The translations under genes and the position numbers were made by a program. A stretch of DNA of 64,000 nucleotides. Source: Alisma plantago-aquatica. Its lineage: Eukaryota > Streptophyta > Magnoliopsida > Alismatales > Alismataceae. Position 1 is the first letter of the stretch, and every line of letters starts with the position of its first letter. The stretch covers positions 747,022,556-747,086,555 of the forward strand of contig OY856413.1 in the NCBI GenBank assembly GCA_963693085.1, in the 5' to 3' direction. Below are positions 1 through 11,179 of the stretch, in pieces. The notes beneath the pieces are model-generated. The model worked only from the letters and a program-made list of their open reading frames with translations, was not told where the DNA came from and made no database searches.

Positions 1-538
1 TTGGTGGAAAAAAGGAAGTGCATCCCACATTTTATCAAGTGGGAAAAACATGGATGTTTCCGACCTAGAACTGAAGGGATAAATAACATCATCAGTTGCA
101 TGAAAAATATAACTGACATTGTATCCCCATTCTGTAGTAGTGTCTAGAATTATTTGTTCTCACATTGCCATTAAGTTTTAGCCACCAATGCATGATTCAC
201 ACTCAAACCACAAATTCTAGAAAGTTTACACCAACTATTATGGATCTGGAGGAGATGCAACATAAAGAAAGAGAGTTTGGAGCTTCATCTAAGAAGTTCA
301 TCCAAATCCCACCACCACAGGTAGAGCAGGAACAAGTATTAGGCATTGACCCAAATGTTGAAGAACATGTTGAAAAAGGACTTGTAGAACAGACTGTATG
401 GAAAAAAAAGGAATCCTTAGCCACAAGGAAACTTGGCCAATCAAACAACAGACAGTCAATGTCGGGATTTACAAAATTGATCTTGAATTAGTGGTATAAC
501 TAAATGACAACCATTCCATGTCACACTAAAACAACTTT
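1..538. other. Leader of a degraded gypsy element, no supported gene
   Basis: This stretch lies upstream of a recognisable gypsy gag. A 108-codon frame at 165-491 is open on the plus strand and is rich in Glu, Lys and Gln. It has no motif I recognise and ends about 50 bases before the gag homology resumes in another frame. It may be the N-terminal part of the same gag, separated by a frameshift, but the sequence alone does not prove this. The window edge cuts the element, so its 5' LTR is not visible. Confidence 0.35.
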
Positions 539-2330
539 GTGGAAATTTTTGATATGTTTAAGATCGATAGGGTCCCAACTACAATGATCTATTTGAATAT
601 ATTCTCCTACTCATTGTTAGACAAGGCCAAAGCATGGTTTCTTAGTCATACACATGAATCAATAAAGACCTGGGATGAAACTATTGACACCTTCTTCAAG
701 CGGTACTTTCCAACTTAGAATACCAGTGGCCTAGTAGGGAAGATTCACAATTTCAAACAGCATACAGAGGAGTCCTATTCTGAAGCCTACGAGCAATGCT
801 TAGCAAGGTCCCTCATCATGGGATTGATCTATATGGGTAGGCAAAGACATTCTACTATGTCCTACACAAATGAGAGAGGACTAATCTTGATAGCGTAGGA
901 GCATGCTTCTTTCAAAACAATAAGGCTACTAGGAGTCATGGGATGTTGAAGAACATGGCTAACAACCAGTTCTAGGGTGAGGAGATAGAAGCACCGACAA
1001 CAATCAAGAGTGATATGTAATATAGGGAGATCACTAAACTCATAGCACAAATATGGCACCTCATCTGGAGGTGAAGAGGAGGAGTGTATGTACTCACATC
1101 AGAAGTATTAGTAGGATAGAGGTCCTAATAAGATATACAAATTCAAAGACATGTTGGTAGGCTACTACATCAGAACGAGGCCTTACTAGACCAGACAAAA
1201 AGGATGCAGCAAAATCAAGGGACAAATCCACAATATTGAATATTAGATCTCTCAGTTGGAAGTAGAGGTGGCATCCATAAAGAAGCCCATTCAATAGGGA
1301 TTTCCCCATAACACAGAGACAACACAACATCATCATCAAGTGAATTTGTTCTCTAATCTCAAGGAACTAGATCATTTTTCTGAGGAGTCACCAGATAAGT
1401 ACACTCAAAAGCTGAATTGGGTGTATGTGTCTGAAGCTCTGTTTCCTCAGAGCCTGTACAAAAGACTAGGAGTACACAGAACACCACTGCATTATTCTCA
1501 CACATGCACCTGAATAGTTACAAGATTGGCAATAAGTGAGAAGGAAATCCCATCTTAATCGGATTTTCTAGACAAGGAACTTGAAAGTTCCACCATTGCC
1601 ATAACCACACCCCTAGTTCCAGAAAAGTGCCCATGCAAAAATAACATGTGAAGGTTCTACTTTGTAGGTGGAGCAGTCACAACCAACAAGAAGGCACCCA
1701 CAATCGAGAAGCAGCAGATGTAGGTCATTCCAGTCATAAGAGATGTGCCAGATTATGTCTTAAGAGGTGGTGTTGAAGAAAGATTAGGGGAGGACATCCC
1801 TAATGTTCCATACATTCCTCCCTACAAGCACAAAGAGAATCCACACATGTCATTCCTAGATATTTTGAAGCTGAGAAAGGAGTAAAAGCAGTTCAAGAAA
1901 TTCCAACATATCTTCCAAAAGCTTCATATCAACATCTCACTAGTGGTAGCGATAGAACATATTCCTGCATATGGAAGATTTTTGAAGGATACTATCAACA
2001 AGAAAAGAAGGATAAAAGATACAAATGTCTTTCATGTTGATGAAGTCATGAGAGATATGATCTAGGTAAGGTTGTTGATGAAGAGAAAATATCTAGGATG
2101 CTTCTACAACCAATGTTCTATAGGCAGCAAACACTTCCAACAACCATAGTGTGACTATGGGGTGGGTATAAATATCATGCCTCTCTCTACCTTAAGGAAG
2201 GTGGGATTGAAGAAAGTGAAAAATACATCCATGGCAATCCAATTGGCAGACAGATCAATTGTGAGTCCGTATGGGATATGCAAGGATGCACCCTATGTAT
2301 GAAAGACGGTCAACATCATTTAAGATTTAA
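539..2330 (+). pseudogene. Degenerate Ty3/gypsy (Athila/Tat-type) gag-protease
   Basis: In an intact element this region would encode the Gag capsid and the aspartic protease. From 539 the frame reads as a plant retrotransposon Gag core: a VEIFDMFKI-like start, SLLDKAKAWF, then TWDETIDTFFKRYFP, ending in a stop at 716-718. After the stop the same frame continues with KIHNFKQHTEESYSEAYEQ, as expected for this Gag family. A decayed spacer follows. From about 1800 a linker segment appears (FQKLHINI, then AYGRFLKD), leading to the protease. There the usual CDLGAS-INLMP motif reads CDYGVGINIMP, with the catalytic Asp codon at 2153-2155, followed by IQLADRS. Homology stops near 2330, before reverse transcriptase. 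Many stops and frameshifts show it is dead. The Athila/Tat placement rests on the Gag and linker pattern remembered from these families. Confidence 0.8.
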
Positions 2331-3311
2331 TAATTGTTGCAGCATGCTGGTGAGTAACCCTGCTCTTGTGTTGCTTACTTTAATAACTCAGTTGGTAGCA
2401 TAACAAGAAACTAAGAGGCAGGATGATAATCTTGACTTAAACAAGCAAGTGATTGAGGAATATGATCCCTCACACATTTTTGTTACACATATATTTATAT
2501 CAGTAAAATAATAGGAGTAAGCATAGTTGTAGTCTTCTTTCCTATAACATTACTATTGTAAATCAATTCATAGTTATGTTTCATATTTGATTTGATGATA
2601 ATTTTTATGCTTAGAACATGAAAAAAAACCATATACATAAAATTCATAATCCAATCGATTACATCATGATGATATATACTTATATATATATATTTATTAG
2701 TCTACTAGAAATAGTACATTGTATGTGTTAGTATCCAGATATTGATTTATTGTATAAATGAAGGGAATATAATAGATTTATAAAATGATCAAAGAGATGA
2801 AAACTAAACGAAAACCATAGTTGACCATTCAAAATACGTATTCATTTGAACGTATGGTATATAGGCATATTCAAACATATAGTAATTGTGAAGATGTAGT
2901 ATATGTAACTATTATATTTTATATTTTAAGGATATTGATCGATGGACACATGAAATTGGATATTAATCATATTATGTGATGTGTAAAACATGGTAATCTG
3001 ACCTAGTTGATGCATTGTCTTAGTTTTATTGTATATGGATTGATAACCCAAGATCCACATGTATATTTTATGATACTAAGAAGTATTTTATCAATGTTTT
3101 CCTTATATGAATTGAAGGGTATAAAAGAGAAAGAGGATATACTAGATTGTACTTTGATTACTATATCATGAATGCCTTTATAATTTGACAAAATCAACAT
3201 TAGATGACATATGAGTTTGGGCCATATGCAAACATACTTTAGTTTATATAACAACATGAAATATACTTATGTTCATACACATATCAAGATCCATGTATGA
3301 ATATATGAGTA

Positions 3312-3351
<40 letters not shown>

Positions 3352-3955
3352 GGATAGATAAAGAGAGAGACTAATGTCCTATTTAACCCTAGATATTCCT
3401 AGTAAGGGTTTCTTGATAACAATGCCTAATTGCACCCTCACCCTATATTTGGGAAATCCCAAGATTTACAAGTCCTTACACCACACTAGGTAACCAATGA
3501 TGGACTTACATATATTAAAATTTATAATTTGGAAATTTTCAACTAATGGGCACATAAAAATTATATAGACAAGAAGAACAAACTATGTTTTGGGTGTGTA
3601 GAAATAGAGTTAGCTATGAAGACCAGGTAATTACTCTTCCCTGTTTAAAGTTCTAGGCATGAACATGACTAAATTCAATGTATATTATACAGAGACATCT
3701 CTTCAATTATATAAATTACATTTTCTTATTTCCTATATTGAAGTCATGTGATCCACTTCGAATTATGAAATACTCATTTCCATTGGTCTGTGACCCCACC
3801 TACCTTGTGAATTCCATGTTAAATGTGATAAACGACTAGATAAACCATCTTTCCATTCTATGACATATAGTAATAATTAGACTAATTTATCTATGTATAT
3901 GATTATTCACAAATATTTTTTGAGGTATTTTTCATCTCAGTGTGTGCCTTCCACT

Positions 3956-3957
<2 letters not shown>
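2331..3957. other. AT-rich stretch without a recognisable gene
   Basis: After the protease homology ends, this stretch shows short, stop-interrupted frames only. The open frame on the minus strand at 3003-3257 is AT-driven and has no motif. The region may be decayed retrotransposon UTR; I see no LTR boundary or target-site duplication in it. Confidence 0.5.
3311..3350. repeat. Compound (AT)n(GA)n microsatellite
   Basis: An AT dinucleotide run passes directly into a GA run. The same AT-then-GA order occurs at the left end of the MITE-like element at 25439, so this could be a relic terminus of a related element, but I see no matching partner terminus here. Confidence 0.9.
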
Positions 3958-3993
<36 letters not shown>

Positions 3994-4007
3994 CATATAT
4001 ATATATG
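3958..4007. repeat. (AT)n microsatellite next to a SINE
   Basis: An AT run with a short ATAC interruption abuts the 3' end of the minus-strand SINE at 4008-4157. It is probably the SINE tail or its insertion site. The short frames that cross it on both strands are translated microsatellite. Confidence 0.85.
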
Positions 4008-4157
4008 GGATTAAGAGAGAAACATTCCCCCTCTCCCACACCCATATTGGACACCAAATTCCTGGGAGGGTGGTAAATCAAGGCGGCAGCTGGGATTTGA
4101 ACCCGGGTCCCTTTGTTAGGGGACACGGTACTTGACCACTTGAGCCACTACTTGTCA
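4008..4157 (-). mobile_element. tRNA-derived SINE, copy 1
   Basis: Read on the minus strand, this segment begins like a tRNA gene. An A box TGGCTCAAGTGG lies at 4148-4137 and a B box GGTTCAAATCC at 4104-4094, with tRNA-like spacing between them. The rest cannot fold as a complete tRNA and continues into an unrelated body with GGGAGAGG and TTTCTCTC, ending in the (AT)n run. This is the layout of a plant SINE: a Pol III promoter head from a tRNA, a unique body, and a simple-sequence tail. SINEs encode nothing and depend on LINE reverse transcriptase. I see no clear target-site duplication. A degenerate tRNA pseudogene is the alternative, but the shared 3' body with the next copy argues for a SINE. 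Confidence 0.72.
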
Positions 4158-4205
4158 GTTATATATGTACAAATATACACATATATATATATATGTATGT
4201 ATGTA

Positions 4206-4418
4206 TGAGTCATCAAGGAGACTTTCTCTCCCTGACCCCTCATTACCATGTGGAGGCCCGACACATGAGGAGTATTGTAAACCAAGTGTGCAACCCATCA
4301 GTTCCAGTGCAAACCATGTTTGACATAAATCCCAATTTATTCGTCCCCATGAGGATTCGAACCTGAGACCTCTTCCTGCGTTCACGGTCCGATCACCAGT
4401 GAGCCACACCCTTGCGGG
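4206..4418 (-). mobile_element. tRNA-derived SINE, copy 2
   Basis: On the minus strand the A box TGGCTCACTGG is at 4406-4396 and the B box GGTTCGAATCC at 4363-4353, the latter a perfect tRNA T-loop match. A body of about 150 bases follows, ending near GGGAGAGAAAGTCTCC and GATGACTCAT. The 3' end resembles SINE copy 1 (a GGGAGAG then TTTCTC/GTCTCC theme), so both belong to one or related families. Both flanks are (TATG)n repeats: a short run on the left and a run of about 80 bases on the right. Either the SINE inserted into a tetranucleotide array or the array grew from its tail. The same orientation and 50-base spacing of the two copies suggests repeated insertion into a permissive site. Confidence 0.78.
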
Positions 4419-4527
4419 CATGTATGTATGTATGTATGTATGTATGTATGTATGTATGTATGTATGTATGTATGTATGTATGTATGTATGTATGTGTGTG
4501 TATGTGTGTATATATGTAATATATAGG
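4419..4527. repeat. (TATG)n tetranucleotide microsatellite
   Basis: About twenty near-perfect TATG units grade into TG and TA dinucleotides at the right end. A shorter TATG run lies on the other side of SINE copy 2 (about 4193-4206). Frames translating as repeated Tyr-Val-Cys-Met (plus) or Ile-His-Thr-Tyr (minus) across it are artefacts. Confidence 0.95.
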
Positions 4528-5210
4528 GTGTGCCTTTCTGACTTTAGGCCATTGACCATATGGTATCATGGCTTGAATATAAATTCATCTTGTCTACTTT
4601 TATCTACATGAAAAATTATTTTTTAATATAATATTGTGGATGACTGTGATGACAAGATTGATTATATCAAGTATTGGTCTCATGAAAATTAATGTATCAT
4701 TCTCTTGAAATTAATCTTGATAGAACTTGCCTAACTTTATATGGCTCCCTTTTATGGAAACATCTCTTTTTATACTAGTAGCCCACTAAAATGCCAAAAT
4801 TGTTATTATAAGTTCATAATCAGTATTACCTAACCTGTGTTTTTGTTTTAATTCTTTTGGTTGATGTTCTCCTTCCACCTAGGTGTAGGTACCTTAGAGA
4901 ACCTAGACTAAGAAAGATCATGTACAAGTTTGTGAACTTGAGGATATCTTATAATGTATGCATTTCCCTCTGGAACTTTCCTTATGTATACTTACTTGAA
5001 ACATTTATTTTTTATTACCACCTTCTATTGAGGAAAAATTATATAACGATACACTTTGTAACTCTTTAGAAGTTATTTTTCAATGCCTTTTATTTTCATG
5101 TCTCTTTACACCATACCATTTGAGTGTATCCCATATTAGTTCCCACTCTTTGCAATTGAACAATTCATTAACGCAATGTATATAGTTACTAGTGATCATC
5201 ATATGGTTAA
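4528..5210. other. AT-rich stretch, nothing recognised
   Basis: No motif, repeat boundary or RNA gene is visible. A 70-codon plus-strand frame at 4857-5069 is hydrophobic and aromatic-rich, as expected for translated AT-rich DNA, and has no homology that I recognise. Confidence 0.4.
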
Positions 5211-5718
5211 TTGTATGAGGGGCACATTTGCGGGAATGGATATAGACCTTCGTAATACAAAACCACTAAAACATGTAGTAAATGTTAAATGGGATTGATT
5301 ACAAGGTCAAGTATGAGAATTTCCTGGAGCTATGCATGGTGTGTGGCGTTCTTCGACATGATTAAATCAAATTCAAACCTGAGACAATTATTTGGGACAC
5401 ACCTATTCAACAAGAAATGAATATTGATGTAGTAGTTAAGTGGGTACAAGAAGAAGATCATTGGTATACTTACCATGGTTGAAATATGTAATCTATGAAG
5501 TCAGTGTGGAGGGATGCGGGAAAGAGGAAGACAAAGTCTATATGAATAACTTTGATGTACCCCAACAAGAGGATGGAGAGAAAATAGAGGCAGAACATTT
5601 AGTAGTACTATGTGATGTAGATGGTTTGCCTCATACAATTAATAAGAAACTTTCGAAAAGGAAGAGAATTTTGGATATAATCAATGAATGGTATAAATCA
5701 AATCAAGAGGGACAATAG
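5211..5718 (+). pseudogene. LINE ORF1 remnant (DUF4283/CCHC-type)
   Basis: The plus strand reads, across frameshifts, like the end of the ORF1 protein of plant L1-type LINEs. The segment FARMDIDLRNTKPLKHV corresponds to the end of the DUF4283 domain (family pattern FAR-x-c-x-eiDL-x-kPL). It is followed by KVKYENFLELCMVCGVLRHD, which matches the family's YE-x-LP-x-x-CF-x-CG-x-x-GH zinc-knuckle pattern; the final Cys is lost. The open frame 5440-5718 (92 codons, MGTRRRSLVY... to ...NQEGQ) is the region after the knuckle: charged, low in motifs, and without an independent start context. No endonuclease or reverse transcriptase domain follows, as expected of 5'- or 3'-truncated LINE debris. The two tRNA SINEs nearby would have used LINE machinery, but this copy is not evidence of a live source. 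Confidence 0.62.
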
Positions 5719-5758
5719 AAAATGGATGCAAGAAATATAGTAGAAATAATTATTTACA

Positions 5759-6230
5759 GTGTTGAATCCAATGAATATTTATGCCCAGAGATCCAATCAT
5801 ATGGTGATTGTAATGGGATATCAAATACTTGATTTGATAATAACAAAGGTAATTATGTCTATTATATTTGTCTCAGTCATGAGATGATAGCACAAACATT
5901 GTAGATGTCTTAAGAATGATACTACTCAATGACAAGTGTCTTCAGGTTAAGGACCTAAAGAATGAGATCATATGTATGATAAAAGTATGTACATTCTTGT
6001 TTTGTCCTTAGTCGAATATTTTTATTGAAGAAAAGTAGATGACAGTTTTACATAAGACTACAATGTGTTATGACTGGTGATATAGTTCTCATTAGCCATT
6101 ATATGGGATATCAAGTCAAACACATAGGTACTTGTTATGAACAAGTGTACTAGACATAACCACCTTGAGTGTGATACATGGAAGCAAATGATGGGGTCAG
6201 CTACTCCAAGGTGTAGGTCATGTGCCCTTC
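5759..6230 (+). repeat. Copia LTR fragment, 5' part
   Basis: This segment aligns by eye with the first 430 or so bases of the complete copia LTR at 17215 (for example TTATGCCCAGAGATCCAATCAT against TATGCCCAAAGATCTAGTCAT, then GGTAATTATGTCTATTAT and GAGATGATAGCACAAACAT). Divergence is clearly higher than between the two complete LTR copies. The homology fades near 6230, where the sequence changes to unrelated DNA. It is the U3 start of an older relative of the copia family that dominates the window. Confidence 0.7.
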
Positions 6231-8086
6231 ATCCTGAGATGGACGGTCCAAGAAGAAGTGAACCAAGAGGCCCATAAGCCAAATCCATGAGCAAGGTGGC
6301 CATGTTGGCCCTTGGATCTGGATCCAAGGGTCCTCATTTCCTCAACCAAGGTATCTCCTTTGAAAAAACGTATCTTTACCATGATAGATCCAAATATGGA
6401 CTTCTAATATAACATTTTGATCAGGAAAACAATACCTTTGCAATAAAAATACTTCCAACTGCTAACTCTACAAATATCCCCTAAAGCAGGCTTTTGATGT
6501 CTTTTTGATATGTGTATCCCTTTTGAATGCATGATCTTGATGTTTTATGTCCCAAATATTAATGTTAGCTTCTTATCAGTCTCTTGAACACCTTTATGCA
6601 TCACCATCCAAATATTATCCATTCTTGCACACTATAATTTCTTATGTTGATGAAATGACCTAAAATGGACATATATGCTAAAGATCACTTCTTTAATGAT
6701 TTGCCTTATTGAATGTGCCACAAATCCTCATGTTTGACTTACATCACTAATTGTTGATCCATGTTGAACTAAGATTCGGATTTGTTCACACTTGTACTCC
6801 TTCCTGATTTAACAATGTACTTTGAACCTTAAAACATGTCTTATATGGAAACATGATGTTGAATCTCAACCCTAGATCACATGTGGGTCTATTATGTCTA
6901 TAATGATCATGTTAACTCATAAATTAGTAACTTATCTTGATTTGGGCACTAAATGACTAATGGAGCACATTGTGTACTTAATGTGACTAGATATCCTAAT
7001 TTTGTCTTGAAATGTAATCTAGTATAAATGTTGATAACTAGGTGCCGAATCTTGCATGATTCTTGATCTAATGTTGAACCATGCTACTTATTCCTTCATA
7101 TATCTAACTTTCTAATATTTATTGCACCTAATCCAAGTGGGAATCAACCATGCTCTATTTATGACAACCTTGCATAATAATGAATATAAATGACTAGATC
7201 GGACATTGTTGATGGATATGTTGACCAAGCTCACTAAAATGTTACAATTACATTATTTAGGATCTTGAAAATATAATCCTAGATCCCTGATCTAGTTTAG
7301 ATGTGCCACTATAAGTGCTAATGGACCCATGATGAACTAAATGCATGACCTAGATTGAGATATTCAAAACAATGTTGAAGGAAATGAGTACCTAGACCTA
7401 GGTGACACATTCAACCCCCATAATAATGATTAATGGACCTAATCTTACTGATGTTAATCCAATTATACTCACGTGTCATGTTAGGGTCTCTATGATGAGT
7501 CAATTGTCTAGATCTCATCCATATTGATATATATGGTTTTCTAGAGCAAGTTGTTAATCTTGTTCTCTATTCAAGGTATGTTTTTCCCTTGACCCTACTA
7601 TGATATTGGCTTGCTTGTATGTATGCCTGTATGAACGCTTGGCCAAGTAAGTACTTGTTTGAGTGACTATCCTATGATTACTACATTTAGGTTTCATTAT
7701 ACTACGTTGACAAACCTTGAACATAATATATAGAAATCCATTATGCAACCTAATGTTGATATAATGGATAAAGGAACCAAAACCATGTTTTGTATAAAAT
7801 GATATTGTGAAATATTCTCATATCATTACTTCATCTTGCCTATTATCATGTTTCTAGACAAGCAAATTTTGTATTAATCTTAAAAATTTTACATGCCTTT
7901 ATATAGCGTACTTAATGCATTAGCATTAATATATTTTGTTTATCAACTTTTTAGTTTCTAATTAAAGATTTGTTGCACTCAAGACTCTATGCTCAGAAAT
8001 GAATGGGTTCTATGATATATAAATGGGTACATATCTCTTATCTATGTATTTACTATCTTATTATCTCTTTGTGTTGGGACTTCCAT

Positions 8087-8090
<4 letters not shown>
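6231..8090. other. Unassigned repeat-like DNA, no gene
   Basis: No frame with a recognisable domain is present. If the copia LTR fragments at 5759-6230 and 8490-8700 belong to one LTR, this stretch is partly the LTR middle and partly an insertion, since it is too long for the LTR alone. I see no defined insertion ends. A perfect inverted repeat lies at 6309-6330. Confidence 0.4.
6309..6330. repeat. Perfect 10-bp inverted repeat
   Basis: The arms CCCTTGGATC and GATCCAAGGG are separated by only two bases, which could form a short cruciform or hairpin. It lies just after the end of the copia LTR fragment. No T-run follows, so there is no reason to call a terminator. Confidence 0.8.

Positions 8091-8170
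<80 letters not shown>
8091..8170. repeat. (AT)n microsatellite, 80 bases
   Basis: Forty uninterrupted AT units. Two overlapping plus-strand frames that read as long Tyr-Ile runs come from it and are not genes. Confidence 0.97.
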
Positions 8171-8178
<8 letters not shown>

Positions 8179-8489
8179 TGTTTATGTGTACTATGTGTCA
8201 TTCTTGGGACGGACACCAAACTCCACTCACTTTTGTCTATGTAGCCATTAGGAGTGTGGAATTAGTGTAATAAATGGTTCTATGGCACACTCTTGTACAT
8301 GAAACCTAGCCGTCATCATGCTTTAGAGAGAGAGAGAGGAGAGGCGAGCAACTGCAATGGCAGCACACATCAAGCAAAAGGTTGTTCCTTCCCACCAACT
8401 CAGGCAACACGACGAGGAGTTCCATTCCATCCATGTGGACTACATAGATATGCAGACATTGAGTATCTTCTCTTAGAGGGTGTCAACAA

Positions 8490-8700
8490 GGACCGTTCGT
8501 GCACATAAAGAGTGACACATACCATCGCGTAAAGGGGATGTCACTGAACTTGCTCCATGACAAGGTATACCTCTCACACCCTGATCTGAATATGTCATTG
8601 TCAACTAGATCTTCTAGTAAGATACATGGAGAATAACTTTTCATTATTTTTGATATACTTTCTTCCTCCACAAATCCAATAGAAATATAGTGGAAAGAAT
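8490..8700 (+). repeat. Copia LTR fragment, 3' part
   Basis: The sequence around 8520-8575 (GGGGATGTCACTGAACTTGC, then ACAAGGTATACCTC) aligns with 19090-19135 of the complete plus-strand LTR (GGTAATGTCATTGGACTTGC, then ACTAGGTATAACCTT). It is therefore the end of a copia LTR in plus orientation and may pair with the 5' fragment at 5759. The next 280 bases, up to the minus-strand LTR at 8982, show nothing recognisable. Confidence 0.5.
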
Positions 8701-8981
8701 TGTTTAGTGTCAGGAATCACATGTCTAATTAAGATATTCACACATATGTGGATCCAAAATGTGATGAAGTTAACCAAGGGATACATGCAAGAGACATCCA
8801 CTCGCATGCACATGTAAGGATGAAAGTTTTGACATGATGGATGGCTTGAACTACTTAAAGGAACTGTAAATATTAAAACATGATAAAATATATAAAATGG
8901 GTTTAGGGAAAAGGGGAGAAGAAACAACAAGATGAAGTTATCTCCAAGGGTGACATGAAGTTAGATAAAAGAGCTTGTAGA

Positions 8982-10980
8982 TGTTGGGGAATAGGGATGG
9001 CAGAGAAGGCAGTGGAAACAAAAATTTATCCCTATTCTTTTCCAACAACTCACGTCAACAATGATGTTTCTAGTAAAGAAGGTAACAAGATCTATATTTG
9101 TTCCTAGAGTAAGTCCAATGATTACTCTTGCAAGGTAATGTGCACACTTCACAAGCTGCACACAAACAACTGTCGATGATGGCCTTCTGTGTAACACCAC
9201 ATACAATGGTGGTTTTGTCCTCCTAGAATAGTGGAAATAGACTCCACACCTCTACATTGACCACACAAACCACCAGAACCTCCACGTTGTGCTACCAGAT
9301 CCTATGGGTAGGAATTGTCCCTTTGAAGTCATCGTTCTAGTGGTGACTTGTTCTCCCTAGTTGTCTCTCCCTTTTATGGGAAAAACTTGATTTGGGCTCT
9401 CATGTTACCACAATTATGATAGGACAATGTTCATTAGTTTTTTTGTATCATCTGAAGGCCTTGACTACCCCTCTATTTAAGGAGGGCCAGGGTCAGGGTT
9501 TCTAGATCAACAGGAAGTCAAAGATATGAATTTTCATGAATTTCTAGCTATTGTGAACCACAAATCAATTGATTTATATTTGAATTGGTTGGTTTGCATG
9601 TGGATTGGTCAACTCAACACTTGACTCAGTCCACTCACTATATTTCCTATTCAAAAACATATTGTCTTTCAATATGATGAGTAATGCACAACATGACATT
9701 AGCATAGTTCCTTGATCTAGTTTTACTGATCGCTCAACTATTTCGATTCACAATCTAAACCGGTTGACTCACATTCTAAACCAGTTGGTTCACATTCTAG
9801 TTCATCCAATGCACAACCAATGTTATTTAAATTGACTTGACACTTGAGTTGATAAACTCAATACTTGAGTCGGTTGACTCAACACTTGATTCATTCGACT
9901 CAACACTTGAGTCGATCGACTTACATTCCGAGTCAACACTTTTTGAACCAATATTCTTCATGAGTAAACTCCTATTCCAGGTGTATATTATGTGTGTGAC
10001 CCTATAGGTTCCAAGTAACATTAGAAGTGAATGTCCATGACCAATTTATGACATCAGAAGCAATGTGTGGTATCCAACAATACATCATTTCTACCCAAGT
10101 AATTGGAAACATGGAGAATAACTTCAACCTACAATCCTTGACCAGTGTTCCAGTAATTACATAGTTCCTTTTTCTTTGATATCCGGATTGAAATCAAGGC
10201 ATTGAAAGGTCATCCTATTCAATGTTCTATCCATGTTTGTTGAACTAGATCAGATTGTATGAGATGCACGTGAGCTCACATATCACATACTGAGTCACAA
10301 GAGTATGGGCATACATTTCTCAGTCTCACTTATCAAGTGGTCAGGATATGCATCTCATTTAGGAGGGACAAATTTCATCTACATTACTCATAATCAATCC
10401 CCATGTGCATAATGTATCCGAGCATCACCTCAACCCTTATTCAAAGTCATGTTGGATGGGTTCAAAATACATGTAGCAAAATGTAATGAATGCAATGACT
10501 TTAGGTCTAAGAACCACAATTACTACTATCACTATGAGAGATGTTTCTAACTACCATTCCATGGTCTCCATGTATCACTCTCAAGGTGGGTCTGTCTTGT
10601 ACATTGTTCTCTAATATGTACCTATGTGTTTGACTTGATATCTCATATCATGACTAAAATGAGACTCTATCATCAGTCAACACAAACTCTAGTCTTATGT
10701 ATTATTGTTGTTTATTTTTCTTCCACACTAATATCTGACTAGGGACATAACAAGAATGTATGTACCCTTACCACACATATGATCTCATTGTCCATGTCCT
10801 GAACATAAATACATATCTCATCGAGTAACATCATTCTTTATAAATCTACAATGTTTTTGTCATCATCTCATGGTTAAGACAAACATAATAGATGGAATTA
10901 CCTTCATAATTATCAAATCAAGTATATAATGCTCCATTACAATCATTATATGATTGACTCTCTTGGCATACATACCAACA
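8982..10980 (-). repeat. Copia A 3' LTR, 1999 bp
   Basis: On the minus strand it starts TGTTGGTATGTATGCC and ends CCCCAACA, so it has the standard TG...CA ends. It aligns along its length with the plus-strand LTR at 17215-19244. A TATA-like box (TTAAATAGAG on the minus strand) lies near 9480-9471, with the U5 part to its left. The U3 part holds many diverged copies of a GAACCGATCGGTTC-like word (about 9720-9960). Small frames at 8961-9206 and 9827-10021 on the minus strand are LTR sequence, not genes. Confidence 0.9.
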
Positions 10981-10993
10981 GACTCACACTTGT
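10981..10993 (-). promoter_or_regulatory. Copia A polypurine tract
   Basis: On the minus strand ACAAGTGTGAGTC immediately precedes the LTR start TGTTGG. Copia elements usually have an AAGTGGGAG-like purine run here, which primes plus-strand DNA synthesis. The copy is degenerate (two pyrimidine changes), but its position is exact. Confidence 0.65.
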
Positions 10994-11179
10994 ACTTAGA
11001 GCCAATCACCCACGAATATTTTTCTAAGTGATCTTAAAATGACTATCATGTTTCTACATCATAAGTGCTTTTGTAGCGGGTTAGCAACATTTTCTTCAAG
11101 TTGTTACTATGTAAGAATTTACATCTCCTCAGTTGTAGAATCTCTCGTATGAGATTGAAATGTTGTAGTATGCTATTTG

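Noticed and set aside
4094..4148. A functional tRNA gene
   Set aside because: A and B boxes are present, but no acceptor stem closes and the sequence continues into a SINE body; the same holds for 4353-4406.
3893..4611. Overlapping frames on both strands with Tyr-Ile, His-Thr-Tyr or Val-Cys-Met runs
   Set aside because: They are translations of (AT)n and (TATG)n microsatellites and of the SINEs; the repetitive text accounts for the openness.
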